Shown: positions 22,762 through 33,975, counted from the first letter of the stretch. The stretch: DNA of 43,900 nt from Bacillus taeanensis (GCF_003318295.1 NZ_QOCW01000034.1:1-43900); one strand, 5' to 3'. Program-made: numbers and translations. Notes: generated from the letters alone by a model not told the origin.

Positions 22762-23481
22762 TTATTTTTTTCCTAATGAAAAACCGTCGAATAATCGACC
22801 ACCATAGGGATCCAGGACTTTATCAACTAGTTGTACGACTTTATTTTTCTTACCCGTTTTATAAAAGAAGTCAAATGCTTCTACAAATTCTTCAGTAAAT
22901 TCCTTATCAAAATCTTTTAATGATCGTACAATCCATTTAGAAGTACCAATCCAATAGCCATTTGTTCTTAAGACAAATTCGTGAATAAGTTCAGCTAATG
23001 TGTTAGCAATAAATATTTCTTCAGCTCTATTCGTACAACCAATAAAATCATCGAGTGCATCTGTTATAAAATATCGTTTTGTTTTAATCGTTTCTTCCGA
23101 CCATTCTTCAGGTCCCTTTTCCAATATTTCTTTAGCTTCTTTCTTTATAAGTCCGATAACCCCTTTATCTTTCAAAACAATCCCTTCTGAAATCATCCTT
23201 GGCATAGAAGGTGTTGCTCTTTCACAGTCACTTTCAAAAAATTGCTTATAAGAGGTTAAATTATGTACAAAAATTTCTATTGCCCATCCAAAATCAGTTA
23301 AGGACTCCCTAAAAGATTCATGAAGATTATCATCAAAAATGACAATATCAAGGTCAGAAGTTTCTGTTGCTTCCCCCCTTACTACACTTCCAGCTAATAC
23401 TGCACCGTGACAACGAGGAAAATGTTTATCAACAAATTGTTGCGCTGCTTCAAAAGGATGCAGCCTTTTGAACTCTCCCAC
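22762..23481 (-). CDS. Nucleotidyltransferase domain protein
   Basis: The motif LAGSVVRGEATETSDLDIVI gives the Gly-Ser and the paired Asp of the DNA polymerase beta-type nucleotidyltransferase fold (about residues 30-50). A helical C-terminal domain follows, ending DPYGGRLFDGFSLGKK. The size (about 240 residues) and layout resemble aminoglycoside nucleotidyltransferases, but the substrate cannot be assigned. GTG at 23481 is preferred because AAAGGGG lies 8 bases upstream; the frame is open from a GTG at 23490. First gene of a three-gene operon within an island of modifying enzymes. Confidence 0.83.
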   Translation of the reverse strand: MGEFKRLHPFEAAQQFVDKHFPRCHGAVLAGSVVRGEATETSDLDIVIFDDNLHESFRESLTDFGWAIEIFVHNLTSYKQFFESDCERATPSMPRMISEGIVLKDKGVIGLIKKEAKEILEKGPEEWSEETIKTKRYFITDALDDFIGCTNRAEEIFIANTLAELIHEFVLRTNGYWIGTSKWIVRSLKDFDKEFTEEFVEAFDFFYKTGKKNKVVQLVDKVLDPYGGRLFDGFSLGKK

Positions 23482-23586
23482 TAACACCACCCCTTTGGGA
23501 ATTTATGTATAAAAGGTTATTTCTCGTTTATTATCAAAAATACCTTTAAAATTAGCTCCTTTTATCCATCAAAACAGCCTTTCATT

Positions 23587-23615
23587 AAAAAAAGCGATAC
23601 TTACTGAAGTATCGC
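23587..23615 (-). terminator. Terminator behind argS
   Basis: GCGATACTT and AAGTATCGC form a 9-bp stem with a 4-base loop, followed by seven T on the minus strand, about 40 bp after the argS stop. Confidence 0.8.
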
Positions 23616-23656
23616 GGACTATTAATCCAAGGATATATATTTGTTCTACTTTTCTA

Positions 23657-25345
23657 TTACATTTCTTCTGGTGCACTTATTCCTAGTAAACGAAGTCCTT
23701 CTTTCAAAACCACCATAACAGTGTAAACAACCGCAAGTCTTGCTTCTTTTTGACCATCTTCTTCTAAAATTCTTACGTTACCGTAATACTTATTAAATGC
23801 TTGCGATAAATCAACGACATACTTTGCTATCTGTGATGGATCATATTTTTCAACGGCTCTTTCAATGACATCAGGAAATTCTCTTAACATCGTGACTACC
23901 GGCCAGGATTGATCATCATCAATAACAAAATCATGGTTGGATAGCTTAAATTCACCTTTTCTTAATAATGAGCAGGCACGAGCATGAGTGTACTGAACAT
24001 AAGGGCCGGTTTCACCATCGAACTTCAGCATGTCTTCTAATGAAAATTCAATGTCATTCATACGGTAGTTTTTTAAATCATGGAACATAACGGCTCCAAC
24101 ACCAACTTGGGCTGCAACTTCATTTTTGTTTTGAAGTGAAGGGTTTTTTTCTTCAATCGTTTGACAAGCAAGCGAAATGGCTTCTTCCAATACTTCTTCA
24201 AGAAGCACAACCTTCCCTTTTCTTGTCGACATTTTCTTACCTTCTTTTAACATCATTCCAAACGCAATATGCGTCATCCCACTTGCCCACTTATAACCCA
24301 TTTTTTCTAAAACAGTAAATACCTGCTTAAAGTGAAGACTTTGTTCATTTCCTACGACATATAAGGATTTTGTGAAATGATATGTTTCTTGGCGATACAA
24401 TGCAGCTGCAAGATCACGCGTTGCATAAAGTGTAGCTCCATCTGATTTTTTTATTAAACAAGGTGGTAAATCTTCGTTTTCTAATGGGACAACTTGAGCT
24501 GAATCAGATTCAACTAATAAATTTTTTCCTTCTAGAATCTGAACAATGCGATCCATTTTATCATTATAAAAAGCTTCACCGTGATAAGAATCAAATGAAA
24601 TGTTAAGAAGAGTATATATACGCGAAAATTCTTTCAGTGATTCATCACGAAACCATTTCCAAAGTTTAACTGCTTCTTGATCGCCATCTTCTAACTTTTT
24701 GAACCAATAACGTCCTTCGTTTTCGAGTTCCGAGTCCTTTTCGGCTTCATCATGGAATTTCACATAGTATGCTAGCAGGGTTTTAATAGGGTTTTGCTTC
24801 ACCTCTTCTTCATTACCCCATTTCTTATAAGCCGTAATAAGCTTACCAAACTGTGTTCCCCAATCACCCAAATGGTTAATACGAACAACTCTATAGCCAC
24901 ACTTCTCCGTAATATGTGCTAATGCATTTCCAATCACAGTTGAACGTAGGTGTCCCATCGAAAATGGCTTTGCAATGTTTGGTGATGAAAAATCGATTGT
25001 AACAACTCCATTATTACCTAAATTCAAATCTCCGTAATGATGCTGTTTCTTAATAATTTCTTTTATGATTTCAGAACTTACTTTTTGCTTATTTAAAAAA
25101 ACATTTACATAGCCGCCAACTGCTTCTATTTTTTCAAACAGGCTGCTTTCAATATCACATGCAATATCAGAGGCGATTAATTGTGGGGATTTACGCAGCA
25201 GTTTGGCAAGTTCAAAACAAGGAAATGCCATATCACCCATTTGTGCATGCTTTGGCTTTTCAATAAGGTTTATAATCTCTTTTTTATCAAGTTTCCCCTC
25301 GAGTTCCTTATAAAGATGGTTTGCAAAATCATGTTTATATTTCAT
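23657..25345 (-). CDS. argS: Arginyl-tRNA synthetase
   Basis: A 562-residue class I synthetase that charges tRNA-Arg. The N-terminal Add-1 domain spans about residues 1-100. The HIGH-type motif is in SSPNIAKPFSMGHLRST and the KMSKS-type loop is GKKMSTRKGKVV. The DALR anticodon-binding domain holds YVQYTHARACSLLRK and ends LRLLGISAPEEM. I chose the ATG at 25345, with AAAGGAGG about 8 bases upstream; the 28 codons open before it are translated T-box leader. The gene sits in accessory DNA, away from the usual housekeeping context, so it may be a second argS. B. cereus-type genomes have two. Expression should rise when Arg-tRNA is uncharged (see the T-box entry). Confidence 0.95.
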   Translation of the reverse strand: MKYKHDFANHLYKELEGKLDKKEIINLIEKPKHAQMGDMAFPCFELAKLLRKSPQLIASDIACDIESSLFEKIEAVGGYVNVFLNKQKVSSEIIKEIIKKQHHYGDLNLGNNGVVTIDFSSPNIAKPFSMGHLRSTVIGNALAHITEKCGYRVVRINHLGDWGTQFGKLITAYKKWGNEEEVKQNPIKTLLAYYVKFHDEAEKDSELENEGRYWFKKLEDGDQEAVKLWKWFRDESLKEFSRIYTLLNISFDSYHGEAFYNDKMDRIVQILEGKNLLVESDSAQVVPLENEDLPPCLIKKSDGATLYATRDLAAALYRQETYHFTKSLYVVGNEQSLHFKQVFTVLEKMGYKWASGMTHIAFGMMLKEGKKMSTRKGKVVLLEEVLEEAISLACQTIEEKNPSLQNKNEVAAQVGVGAVMFHDLKNYRMNDIEFSLEDMLKFDGETGPYVQYTHARACSLLRKGEFKLSNHDFVIDDDQSWPVVTMLREFPDVIERAVEKYDPSQIAKYVVDLSQAFNKYYGNVRILEEDGQKEARLAVVYTVMVVLKEGLRLLGISAPEEM

Positions 25346-25368
25346 GAAAATTTCCTCCTTTACATATA

Positions 25369-25625
25369 AAAAACTCCCGCCTCTTTCTAAAGAAAGAGAC
25401 GAGAGTACATAGTTATCCCGCGTTGCCACTCTAATTGTTCCATAAGAACCAACTCAATTATTGTTAACGAGGTTTTCCCCGTTCTGCCCTACTTTATATT
25501 CAGGCAGACATCTCAAAAGTCCGGTTCATTACCTGCTTCGTATTAGGCTCACACCCTCCCTAACTCGCTTCAACGCTGCAAAGTAACTACTCTCTTTATC
25601 ATTGATATTTGTTGTTTTATTAGTT
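25369..25625 (-). promoter_or_regulatory. T-box riboswitch controlling argS, probable specifier CGG (Arg)
   Basis: The leader contains the T-box core AGAGTGGCAACGCGGGAT (about 25415-25433). It is followed by a terminator stem of ACTCTCGTCTCTTTC with GAAAGAGGCGGGAGT and six T (25369-25408). Upstream, the distal part of stem I is recognisable as GCGAGTTAGG and GGTGTGAGCC. On the 3' side of stem I the sequence GAACCGGACTTTTGAGA places CGG (25523-25521) at the usual specifier position, an Arg codon that fits the gene. Uncharged tRNA-Arg should pair with CGG and, by its acceptor end, stabilise the antiterminator. Confidence 0.9.
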
Positions 25626-25636
25626 ATTGATTATTC

Positions 25637-25664
25637 ATTATACCTAATTTAAATAGTATTTCAA
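25637..25664 (-). promoter_or_regulatory. SigA-type promoter of the T-box/argS transcript
   Basis: On the minus strand TTGAAA, 16 bases and TATAAT lie just before the T-box leader, at the right distance to start transcription near 25630. A 15-base run of A (25711-25725) lies further upstream. Confidence 0.75.
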
Positions 25665-25885
25665 TATTTCTCAATATTTTCCTTCTTAAATGTTTGTTTT
25701 CCACTCATCTAAAAAAAAAAAAAAACAATTCCAGTATAGAACTTTTCTATTAAGTTGTCATTTACCAGCGTGATCTAACATCGAAAAACTTTAAATATAG
25801 CTACAATAATACCCATTTTGTTAAATCAGAAGCCAGTTTTCCATGTTACTTTTATTAAACTAACATCTCCGTGGTGAAGAACATA

Positions 25886-26359
25886 TTAAAGGTATTCTTC
25901 TAGTGTATGTTCCTCGATCAAATCCAAGTTTCTTTTGTTTTTTGCATATTCAACTATATGTTTTCGGATATTAGGATACAGAACAATGTCATTTAATTCG
26001 GATAGTGGTATCCATTTTACACCGGTTTGATTAGGATCTGGATGACTAGGAAGCTGCGGTGTAAGACCATCTTTTATACTACAATCAAACATTAAACCTA
26101 AAGAATGGATGGCTCCATATTTATTCTGGGTAAGGTGAGGAGAATATTCATAAATAAACGCTAATGGACCCACTTCAACATCAACGGATGCTTCTTCTTT
26201 CACTTCTCTTTTAACAGCATCAATAATGGATTCATTAGGTTCAGCCCCTCCAGCTGGTAAATTATAATGTAATCCTTTTTCATCTTTAAATTCAATTAAA
26301 AGTATCGATTCATTTTCTATGATAACAGCCCCAGCTCTTACCCTAATATGATAAGACAT
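25886..26359 (-). CDS. Nudix hydrolase
   Basis: 157 residues. The Nudix box is GGAEPNESIIDAVKREVK followed by EEASV, with all metal-binding Glu residues present. The opening IRVRAGAVIIENESILLIEF is the first beta strands, and HPDPNQTGVKWIPLSEL the late segment typical of ADP-ribose/NTP-type Nudix proteins. It follows the methyltransferase gene by 71 bp on the same strand. It is a different subtype from the Nudix protein at 21803-22249. Substrate unknown. Confidence 0.88.
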   Translation of the reverse strand: MSYHIRVRAGAVIIENESILLIEFKDEKGLHYNLPAGGAEPNESIIDAVKREVKEEASVDVEVGPLAFIYEYSPHLTQNKYGAIHSLGLMFDCSIKDGLTPQLPSHPDPNQTGVKWIPLSELNDIVLYPNIRKHIVEYAKNKRNLDLIEEHTLEEYL

Positions 26360-26430
26360 TCTATTTCCTCCCTATTTGTATAAAATAATTTAATTTCATT
26401 CTTTTCTATCATTAAAATTCCTTCTCTTGT

Positions 26431-27180
26431 TCAATTAATCATTCCATTGACTGAATATTTTGCTGTAGTGTTAGATTTTTTAGCTTTAATGATTAAGAAA
26501 TTAGGATTTTTCATCAATTTCTCATAAGACTCAGGTTTCTTCCCTTTAAACGCTTCTGTTGGCAATGGTTCAATCAGACGGCTTATAACAAAGTAATGAG
26601 AAGTAACATTAATGATTTCGTGAAGGGGACGCCGATAAAACCAAACATCTACCCGTTCATCGCCACGTTTCCATTTATCTTTTATTATCTCCCTAGAGAA
26701 ATAATTTTTTGAAGGTGACATACTTACATCCATAAAAGGGTGATGAATAGAAAATAGAAATATTCCATTAGGCTTCAATATCCTAGAGAATTCCTTAAAC
26801 ACCTTTGTCCAATCTTCAATATAATGAAGAACTAATGAACTAACGACTATATCATATACTTGATCCTGAAAGGGCAAATCATTTGATAAATCTAAACACA
26901 TCACTTTTGCTTTATTGCCTACTCTTCTTTTAGTAGCTGCCACCATTTCAGGACTTATATCAATAGAGGTTACATTTGCTCCCTGTAAAAGGAATGTCTC
27001 TGTGTACCATCCTGCAGCACAACCGGCATCTAAAATATTTAAATCTTCTACAGACTTGGGTAAGGAACACATCATGGCAGGACGCTCATAATCTGTGTTA
27101 TAAGGACTATAATGATCAACGTTATGTTCATAGTCATGAGCTAGCTTATTATAAGCTTTAATCACTTGATTTTTTATCAT
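26431..27180 (-). CDS. SAM-dependent methyltransferase (class I)
   Basis: 249 residues with a UbiE/COQ5-like class I fold. Motif I is LNILDAGCAAGWYTE (SAM-binding loop), then VTSIDISPEMV (acidic residue contacting the ribose), DIVVSSLVLHYIED (motif II region) and RILKPNGIFLFSIHHP (motif III). The C-terminal part is less conserved and would recognise the substrate, probably a small molecule. The gene is preceded by a perfect 16-bp inverted repeat at 27219-27270, possibly an operator. Confidence 0.88.
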   Translation of the reverse strand: MIKNQVIKAYNKLAHDYEHNVDHYSPYNTDYERPAMMCSLPKSVEDLNILDAGCAAGWYTETFLLQGANVTSIDISPEMVAATKRRVGNKAKVMCLDLSNDLPFQDQVYDIVVSSLVLHYIEDWTKVFKEFSRILKPNGIFLFSIHHPFMDVSMSPSKNYFSREIIKDKWKRGDERVDVWFYRRPLHEIINVTSHYFVISRLIEPLPTEAFKGKKPESYEKLMKNPNFLIIKAKKSNTTAKYSVNGMIN

Positions 27181-27218
27181 TACTACTTACCCCCTTTATT
27201 GGATTTATAGATATTGTG

Positions 27219-27270
27219 ACATCATAGCAAAAATAAAAATAGACTTATATTTTCATTTTTGCTATGATGT
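27219..27270. promoter_or_regulatory. Perfect 16-bp inverted repeat before the methyltransferase gene
   Basis: ACATCATAGCAAAAAT and its exact complement are separated by 20 bases. No T tract follows on the side facing the gene. It lies 40-90 bp before the start codon, a position suited to an operator or a leader hairpin. Function is inferred. Confidence 0.45.
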
Positions 27271-27293
27271 TGAATAAGGAATGCCTAAAAAAT

Positions 27294-27344
27294 AAAGGGT
27301 CTGTGCCATAAGTCAGAGTAACTGACTTATGGCACAGACCCTTT
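27294..27344. terminator. Very strong bidirectional terminator
   Basis: A perfect 23-bp stem (AAAGGGTCTGTGCCATAAG plus TCAG, with its complement) and a 5-base loop, with T runs on both sides. It lies 30 bp behind the GNAT gene on the minus strand and ends that transcript. Confidence 0.8.
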
Positions 27345-27374
27345 TAAATAATTATTAATTTATAAGTTCATTAG

Positions 27375-27842
27375 TTAAAGTTTCTTCTTCATAAATACAG
27401 TTTTTACGGTATCTCCATTAGGTTTTGTAACAACTTCTTCTCCACAAATCTCGTATCCCACAGATTCATATAACTTTATGTTCTTTGGGACAGACATACG
27501 AGTTCGACAACACACTTCTTTTTTTCCATATTCTTGGGCATATGCCTCAAGCCATGAAAGCATAGATTTAGCTATTCCTTTTCCTCTTTCCTCTGGACAA
27601 ACTGAAAGGCGAGAAAAGTAAATAGAGTGTTTATTCAATTTAAATCTCGCTGAACCTATTGGAACGTCGTTATTCATATACAATAAGGCCTTCTCATGAT
27701 TATTGGTTAATAATTCCTGTACAAAACTTGCCGTCTCACTTAATGCGCTGGATGGAATATCTATATGCCGATACTCTTCAAACGCAGACATCATAACTGC
27801 ATGAACCAAATGTTCATCTTCTATCCCTGCTAAACGAATCAT
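27375..27842 (-). CDS. GNAT family N-acetyltransferase
   Basis: 155 residues. The acetyl-CoA-binding motif is FSRLSVCPEERGKGIAKSML, with the expected Arg-Gly-Lys-Gly-Ile. The C-terminal KNIKLYESVGYEICGEEVV is motif B, and the N-terminal half has the usual open segment (EEYRHIDIPSSALSE). It lies 28 bp behind the kinase gene on the same strand, so the two are likely co-transcribed. Acceptor unknown. Confidence 0.88.
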   Translation of the reverse strand: MIRLAGIEDEHLVHAVMMSAFEEYRHIDIPSSALSETASFVQELLTNNHEKALLYMNNDVPIGSARFKLNKHSIYFSRLSVCPEERGKGIAKSMLSWLEAYAQEYGKKEVCCRTRMSVPKNIKLYESVGYEICGEEVVTKPNGDTVKTVFMKKKL

Positions 27843-27870
27843 ACTATCTCCCCATTAATCAACTTTCTTT

Positions 27871-28800
27871 TCATTCTTCCGTCAATATAGAACCGTAATA
27901 TACGCTATATAAATGCTTGAAAGCGTTTATTGTATTGAAAAAAGTCTCGTTATAACTACCATCTTCCTGAATAGTCCAACATGTTGCTAGAACAGCATGT
28001 GAAAAACCCCATAATAGAATTCTTTTTTTGTCTAAGTTCAATTCTTCTACAAATATGTCAATACGCTTCTCAATCACTGTTGTTAAATTTTCGTTTGGCA
28101 ATTTATTTAGTAAAAATTGAATGACATCGTATTCTCTGTCTCCAATTAACCCTTTAGGATCAATCGCTAACCAAGATTCCCTACCAGCCATTAAAATATT
28201 GTAATGATGTAAATCACCATGTAGTAAAAATGGTTTGTTTAGCATACTATTCATTGATTTAAAGGTCCCTACTGCTTCTTGAAGTATTTCTTTTGTAATT
28301 GGACCGATACCTTCAGTATATCTCCTATAAATATTTATTAGTTGCTTTTCCCTTTGTACAGTAGTTGGAACTCTAGCAGCATTTGGTGAAGGAATCCACA
28401 ATTTTTTCATTACTTGTGAAGCAATATGTGTTGCTTCCTCATCATTTTCTAATGAGGCTAGTGTCTTTCCGGGAATTAATCGTTCAAGAAGAAGAACCCC
28501 TTTTTCTATATCAACATCAATTATTTTAACAATTCCATTACCATCAAAAAGTTTAAGAGCTTCTACTTCAGCAAGAAACTCTTCACCTGGCACGACAAGC
28601 TTTATTACTATTTCAGTCCCATCTTTTAGCATTGCAGGGGCAACAAAATTATAAGATAAAGCAAACGGAGACATAATTTCCATTTGCCAACGCTTCTCAC
28701 AATCGTAAATAAGTCTATCAAAATCTTTTAACCATTTTTCGGCCTTTTCCTTATGCACATCTTTAATGGTTTTAACGAATTGTTTTGGTAAACGAATCAT
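27871..28800 (-). CDS. Aminoglycoside phosphotransferase-family kinase (streptomycin 6-kinase/hydroxyurea type)
   Basis: 309 residues of the APH(6)/hydroxyurea-resistance kinase family. Visible parts are an ATP-binding lobe with IVIKLVVPGEEFLAEVEAL (Lys and Glu pair), the catalytic loop FLLHGDLHHYNILM with Asp and Asn, and the metal-binding segment AIDPKGLIGDREYDV. I chose the ATG at 28800, where AAGGGG lies 8 bases upstream; the frame is open 15 codons further. Family members phosphorylate streptomycin-like antibiotics, but many chromosomal relatives have no proven drug activity, so resistance is only a possibility. Followed by a GNAT gene 28 bp on and preceded by a truncated exporter gene. 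Confidence 0.87.
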   Translation of the reverse strand: MIRLPKQFVKTIKDVHKEKAEKWLKDFDRLIYDCEKRWQMEIMSPFALSYNFVAPAMLKDGTEIVIKLVVPGEEFLAEVEALKLFDGNGIVKIIDVDIEKGVLLLERLIPGKTLASLENDEEATHIASQVMKKLWIPSPNAARVPTTVQREKQLINIYRRYTEGIGPITKEILQEAVGTFKSMNSMLNKPFLLHGDLHHYNILMAGRESWLAIDPKGLIGDREYDVIQFLLNKLPNENLTTVIEKRIDIFVEELNLDKKRILLWGFSHAVLATCWTIQEDGSYNETFFNTINAFKHLYSVYYGSILTEE

Positions 28801-28920
28801 TGTATGTTCCCCTTGTTTAAAAGTTTCTTTATAAAAATTCTTCATGTTATCAAAATCCTGTAATCATGCTCTAATTCAAATTTTCTGACTCACTTGTTTA
28901 ATAAGACTGCACAAAAACCT

Positions 28921-29954
28921 TTAATCCAATGCCTTCGCACCTAGAACTGTCCGTTGTAAAAATTTCTCTTTTGCCATACGGTGATTGATAAAAAATAAAA
29001 CACAAGAAACGATACTTAGAATCGAAGGGATAAGGAAAAGTAAAGGTAATCCCATCAGATGTACACCATAACTACCAATAAAACTTCCGGCAATAAATGA
29101 AAAAGATTGAGCACTAAAAAAGATAGAGCTGGCTAAGCCAATATTATGAGGGCTTAACTGTTGAGCATAGGTAACGCCCAATCCAAAAATAATGGCTATA
29201 AAGCAAGCATTCATCATTTGACCTAAAAACAGCAGCCATGGATGATCACTGGTTGAAAACAAAAGAAACCCTAATCCTCCAATTAAAAAGCCGCCTAACA
29301 AAATTTTATGAATACCGAATCGGTCAGCGAACGCTCCTACTGCAGGCATGACAAAAATCTCTGTAAGAGGAGCCGCAGACATCATGAGACTGAACGTCAT
29401 CATATTTATTTTTAGTTCATCCACAACATAGATCGGCAAATAAGCTAGCCGCACAGCTTCTCCACTTAACACAAGGGCACAAATCAAACCAAAAAACAGT
29501 AAACTCACATTGGCCGTTCCCCATGATTTCAACGATTTTGTTTTTTCACGTTCATTTGCTGTAGCTTGTTTAGTCTGTACTTGCAATTTTCTTAATGGAA
29601 ATAAAATCGCCAAAAATAAAATGACCGGAGCTAAAAATGCAATACGATAGCCTGCTAAGCCAGCAATTACACTTCCCATCACTGGTCCTAATGCCCAACC
29701 AAATGAATAGGTAGAACGTATAGTACTTGTTATCGTTGCCTCACGTGACTCTTGTTCTCGATTAATAACATCTCGTACAACTCCAAAGGTTTGAGCATTT
29801 AGCGTTCCCATCATACTAAAAAAGACAACACCTATGATAAATACTGTAACTGAATGGGTTGAAAGACTTATTAAACCCCAACCAATTGCCAGCCAGATAG
29901 CACTTCCTTTTATTAGTGAAATCCTCGATAACATACGATCAGAGATCCGTCCTA
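28921..29954 (-). pseudogene. MFS transporter lacking its N-terminal part
   Basis: The frame is open from the repeat junction at about 29954 and reads IGRISDRMLSRISLIKGSAI. This is the conserved loop 2-3 motif (Gly-Arg-x-Ser-Asp-Arg) that in an intact MFS protein comes after two membrane helices, about 70 residues in. The remaining 340 residues contain about ten helices, for example SFGWALGPVMGSVIAGLAGY and a second motif at FADRFGIHKILLGG. The sequence resembles SetA/YdeG-type sugar or drug exporters. Loss of the first two helices at a recombination breakpoint makes activity unlikely. An internal ATG (29934) opens a 337-residue frame. Confidence 0.8.
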
Positions 29955-32310
<2,356 letters not shown>

Positions 32311-32341
32311 TTATGTAGTTTATTTTATCGATTGTTTGCAA

Positions 32342-32626
32342 TTACTTAATAATTGCAAGTACGTCGCTTTCACGTAAAATTAAATATTCTTTCCCGTCAT
32401 ACTTTACTTCAGTACCAGCATATTTAGAATAAATTACGCTGTCACCTTCAGCAACTTCAAGGGCGATACGTTCGCCATTATCAGCAACGCGTCCAGCACC
32501 AACTGCTACAACACGACCTTCTTGAGGTTTTTCTTTTGCAGTATCTGGAAGAACAATACCGCTTGCTGTTTTTTCTTCTTGTTCAACAGTCTCAATTACA
32601 ATGCGATCACCTAAAGGCTTTAACAA
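32342..32626 (-). CDS. groES: Co-chaperonin GroES (10-kDa)
   Basis: 94 residues. The start is a TTG at 32626 giving [12 protein letters not shown], because GGAGGG lies 8 bases upstream and all GroES proteins begin there; a GTG three codons earlier is also open. The mobile loop that contacts GroEL is [20 protein letters not shown], and the C-terminal strand is [17 protein letters not shown]. First gene of the operon. Confidence 0.98.
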   Translation of the reverse strand: MLKPLGDRIVIETVEQEEKTASGIVLPDTAKEKPQEGRVVAVGAGRVADNGERIALEVAEGDSVIYSKYAGTEVKYDGKEYLILRESDVLAIIK

Positions 32627-32665
32627 GTGAAACACCCTCCTCGAATGGAATGATTTTCATTTTTA

Positions 32666-32692
32666 TTAGCACTCACCAACACCGAGTGCTAA
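32666..32692. promoter_or_regulatory. CIRCE operator (HrcA binding site)
   Basis: A perfect TTAGCACTC, 9 bases, GAGTGCTAA inverted repeat in the groES leader. It is the binding site for the heat-shock repressor HrcA, so the operon should be induced by heat and unfolded protein. Confidence 0.98.
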
Positions 32693-32703
32693 CAACACTT
32701 ATA

Positions 32704-32732
32704 ATATTAAAAGATCTTTTTCTATTTTGCAA
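32704..32732 (-). promoter_or_regulatory. SigA promoter of groES-groEL
   Basis: TTGCAA, 17 bases and TAATAT on the minus strand lie directly upstream of CIRCE, the standard arrangement for an HrcA-controlled promoter. Confidence 0.85.
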
Positions 32733-32944
32733 GTAGTTCAAATAATTTTTTTTGCACCTTTTTTTTGTTCCCCTATCCCTCTTAAACTATACATTAAAAT
32801 TATTGGCAATAATATTGAAAGCCCTTTCTATAAAAAGAGAAAAAGAGATTCTTTTCTTACGTGACGCTAAACGTCAAAAACAGACATGTTCCGCTCACTT
32901 ATGTTAAAATAAAACAATGTTAATTTTGCTTAAAGGAGAACAGG

Positions 32945-33664
32945 ATGTTGCAAAAAAAATATTGGTGGATTTTAACCACATATATCCTTATGCAGTTATC
33001 AAGCTTAGTCGGGATGCCGGTATTAATTAACTTAGAAGTTACAAATAGTATAGAGGAGACCATTGCTGTTTGGAGCATGATAAGCTTTACAACCGGTTTA
33101 ATTATTATTTTGGCACTCCTAAAAAACACAGGAGATTATCCATTTAAACGTTCTGAAAAAGCATCCCCTGCTCAAGCTGCAGGGTGGGCGATTTTCGGTA
33201 TTTTCCTTGCTTATATGGCCCAAGCACTAGCTGTAACCATTGAAATGAACGTATTTGGGATTGAACCTGGTTCAGAAAACACCCAGGAATTAATGACTAT
33301 CGCAAAAGCTTTCCCGCTTTTCATTATTTTAACGTCCATTATTGGACCTATTTTAGAAGAAATTGTGTTTCGAAAAGTGATATTTGGCTCGCTTTACGCT
33401 AGGTTTAACTTTTGGATTTCAGCATTGATCAGTTCAATTATTTTTGGACTTGTGCACATGGAACTTTCCCATTTGTTAATTTATTCCGCAATGGGCTTTA
33501 CATTTGCTTTTTTATATGTCAAAACAAAACGAATCCTTGTACCAATGATTGCACACGTATCAATGAATACACTTGTAGCAATTGTTCAAATTTTATTAGG
33601 AGATCGACTAATTGAAATCCAAAAACAGATGGAGCAAATGCAAAATTTTATCGGGGGATTTTAG
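32945..33664 (+). CDS. ydiL: CPBP family intramembrane metalloprotease, YdiL-like
   Basis: 239 residues with about six membrane segments. The CPBP (Abi) motifs are complete: ILEEIVFRKVIFG (Glu-Glu-x-x-x-Arg), FGLVHMELSH (Phe-x-x-x-His) and MIAHVSMNTL (His-x-x-x-Asn), the residues that build the catalytic metal site. AAAGGAGA precedes the ATG. Relatives process membrane proteins or prenylated substrates; B. subtilis ydiL has the same place next to groES. It is divergent from groES and followed 2 bp later by the ydiK-like gene. Confidence 0.9.
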   Translation: MLQKKYWWILTTYILMQLSSLVGMPVLINLEVTNSIEETIAVWSMISFTTGLIIILALLKNTGDYPFKRSEKASPAQAAGWAIFGIFLAYMAQALAVTIEMNVFGIEPGSENTQELMTIAKAFPLFIILTSIIGPILEEIVFRKVIFGSLYARFNFWISALISSIIFGLVHMELSHLLIYSAMGFTFAFLYVKTKRILVPMIAHVSMNTLVAIVQILLGDRLIEIQKQMEQMQNFIGGF

Positions 33665-33666
33665 TT

Positions 33667-33882
33667 ATGAAATTATCACCACTAGTATTAGGATTTCTAT
33701 TTATGGGGCTTGGCATTTTCTTTACATCACTTGCTGTAAGGAATGCAGATGAGACGATTTGGAATACGACAAGCATGATTTTTATGCTGCTCGCAACAAT
33801 GGAATTTGTTTACGCGATTCGCTTTTTCATCTTCCGCTTTAAAGTAAAACAATTAAAAAAGAAACAAAATAAAAAGACCTAA
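33667..33882 (+). CDS. ydiK: Small membrane protein, YdiK-like
   Basis: 71 residues with two hydrophobic helices (LSPLVLGFLFMGLGIFFTSL and TTSMIFMLLATMEFVYAI) and a strongly basic tail FKVKQLKKKQNKK. It corresponds to B. subtilis YdiK (DUF4305-type) by size and position between ydiL and tatC. Function unknown. Almost touching ydiL, so co-transcribed and perhaps translationally coupled; a terminator follows. Confidence 0.8.
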   Translation: MKLSPLVLGFLFMGLGIFFTSLAVRNADETIWNTTSMIFMLLATMEFVYAIRFFIFRFKVKQLKKKQNKKT

Positions 33883-33905
33883 TAATTATGTTTCGCTAAC
33901 TATTT

Positions 33906-33936
33906 AAAAAAACCTTCCAAATTTGGAAGGTTTTTT
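33906..33936. terminator. Bidirectional terminator between ydiK and tatC
   Basis: ACCTTCCAAA and TTTGGAAGGT pair with no extra loop bases beyond the tip, with A and T runs on either side. It serves both convergent transcripts. Confidence 0.88.
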
Positions 33937-33975
33937 TAAACTATTTTGTCCAACTTCAGGCGCCTTACGCTTTTC

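Noticed and set aside
25346..25429. N-terminal extension of ArgRS by 28 residues
   Set aside because: These codons are the T-box core and terminator of the leader; the strong ribosome-binding site is directly before the ATG at 25345.
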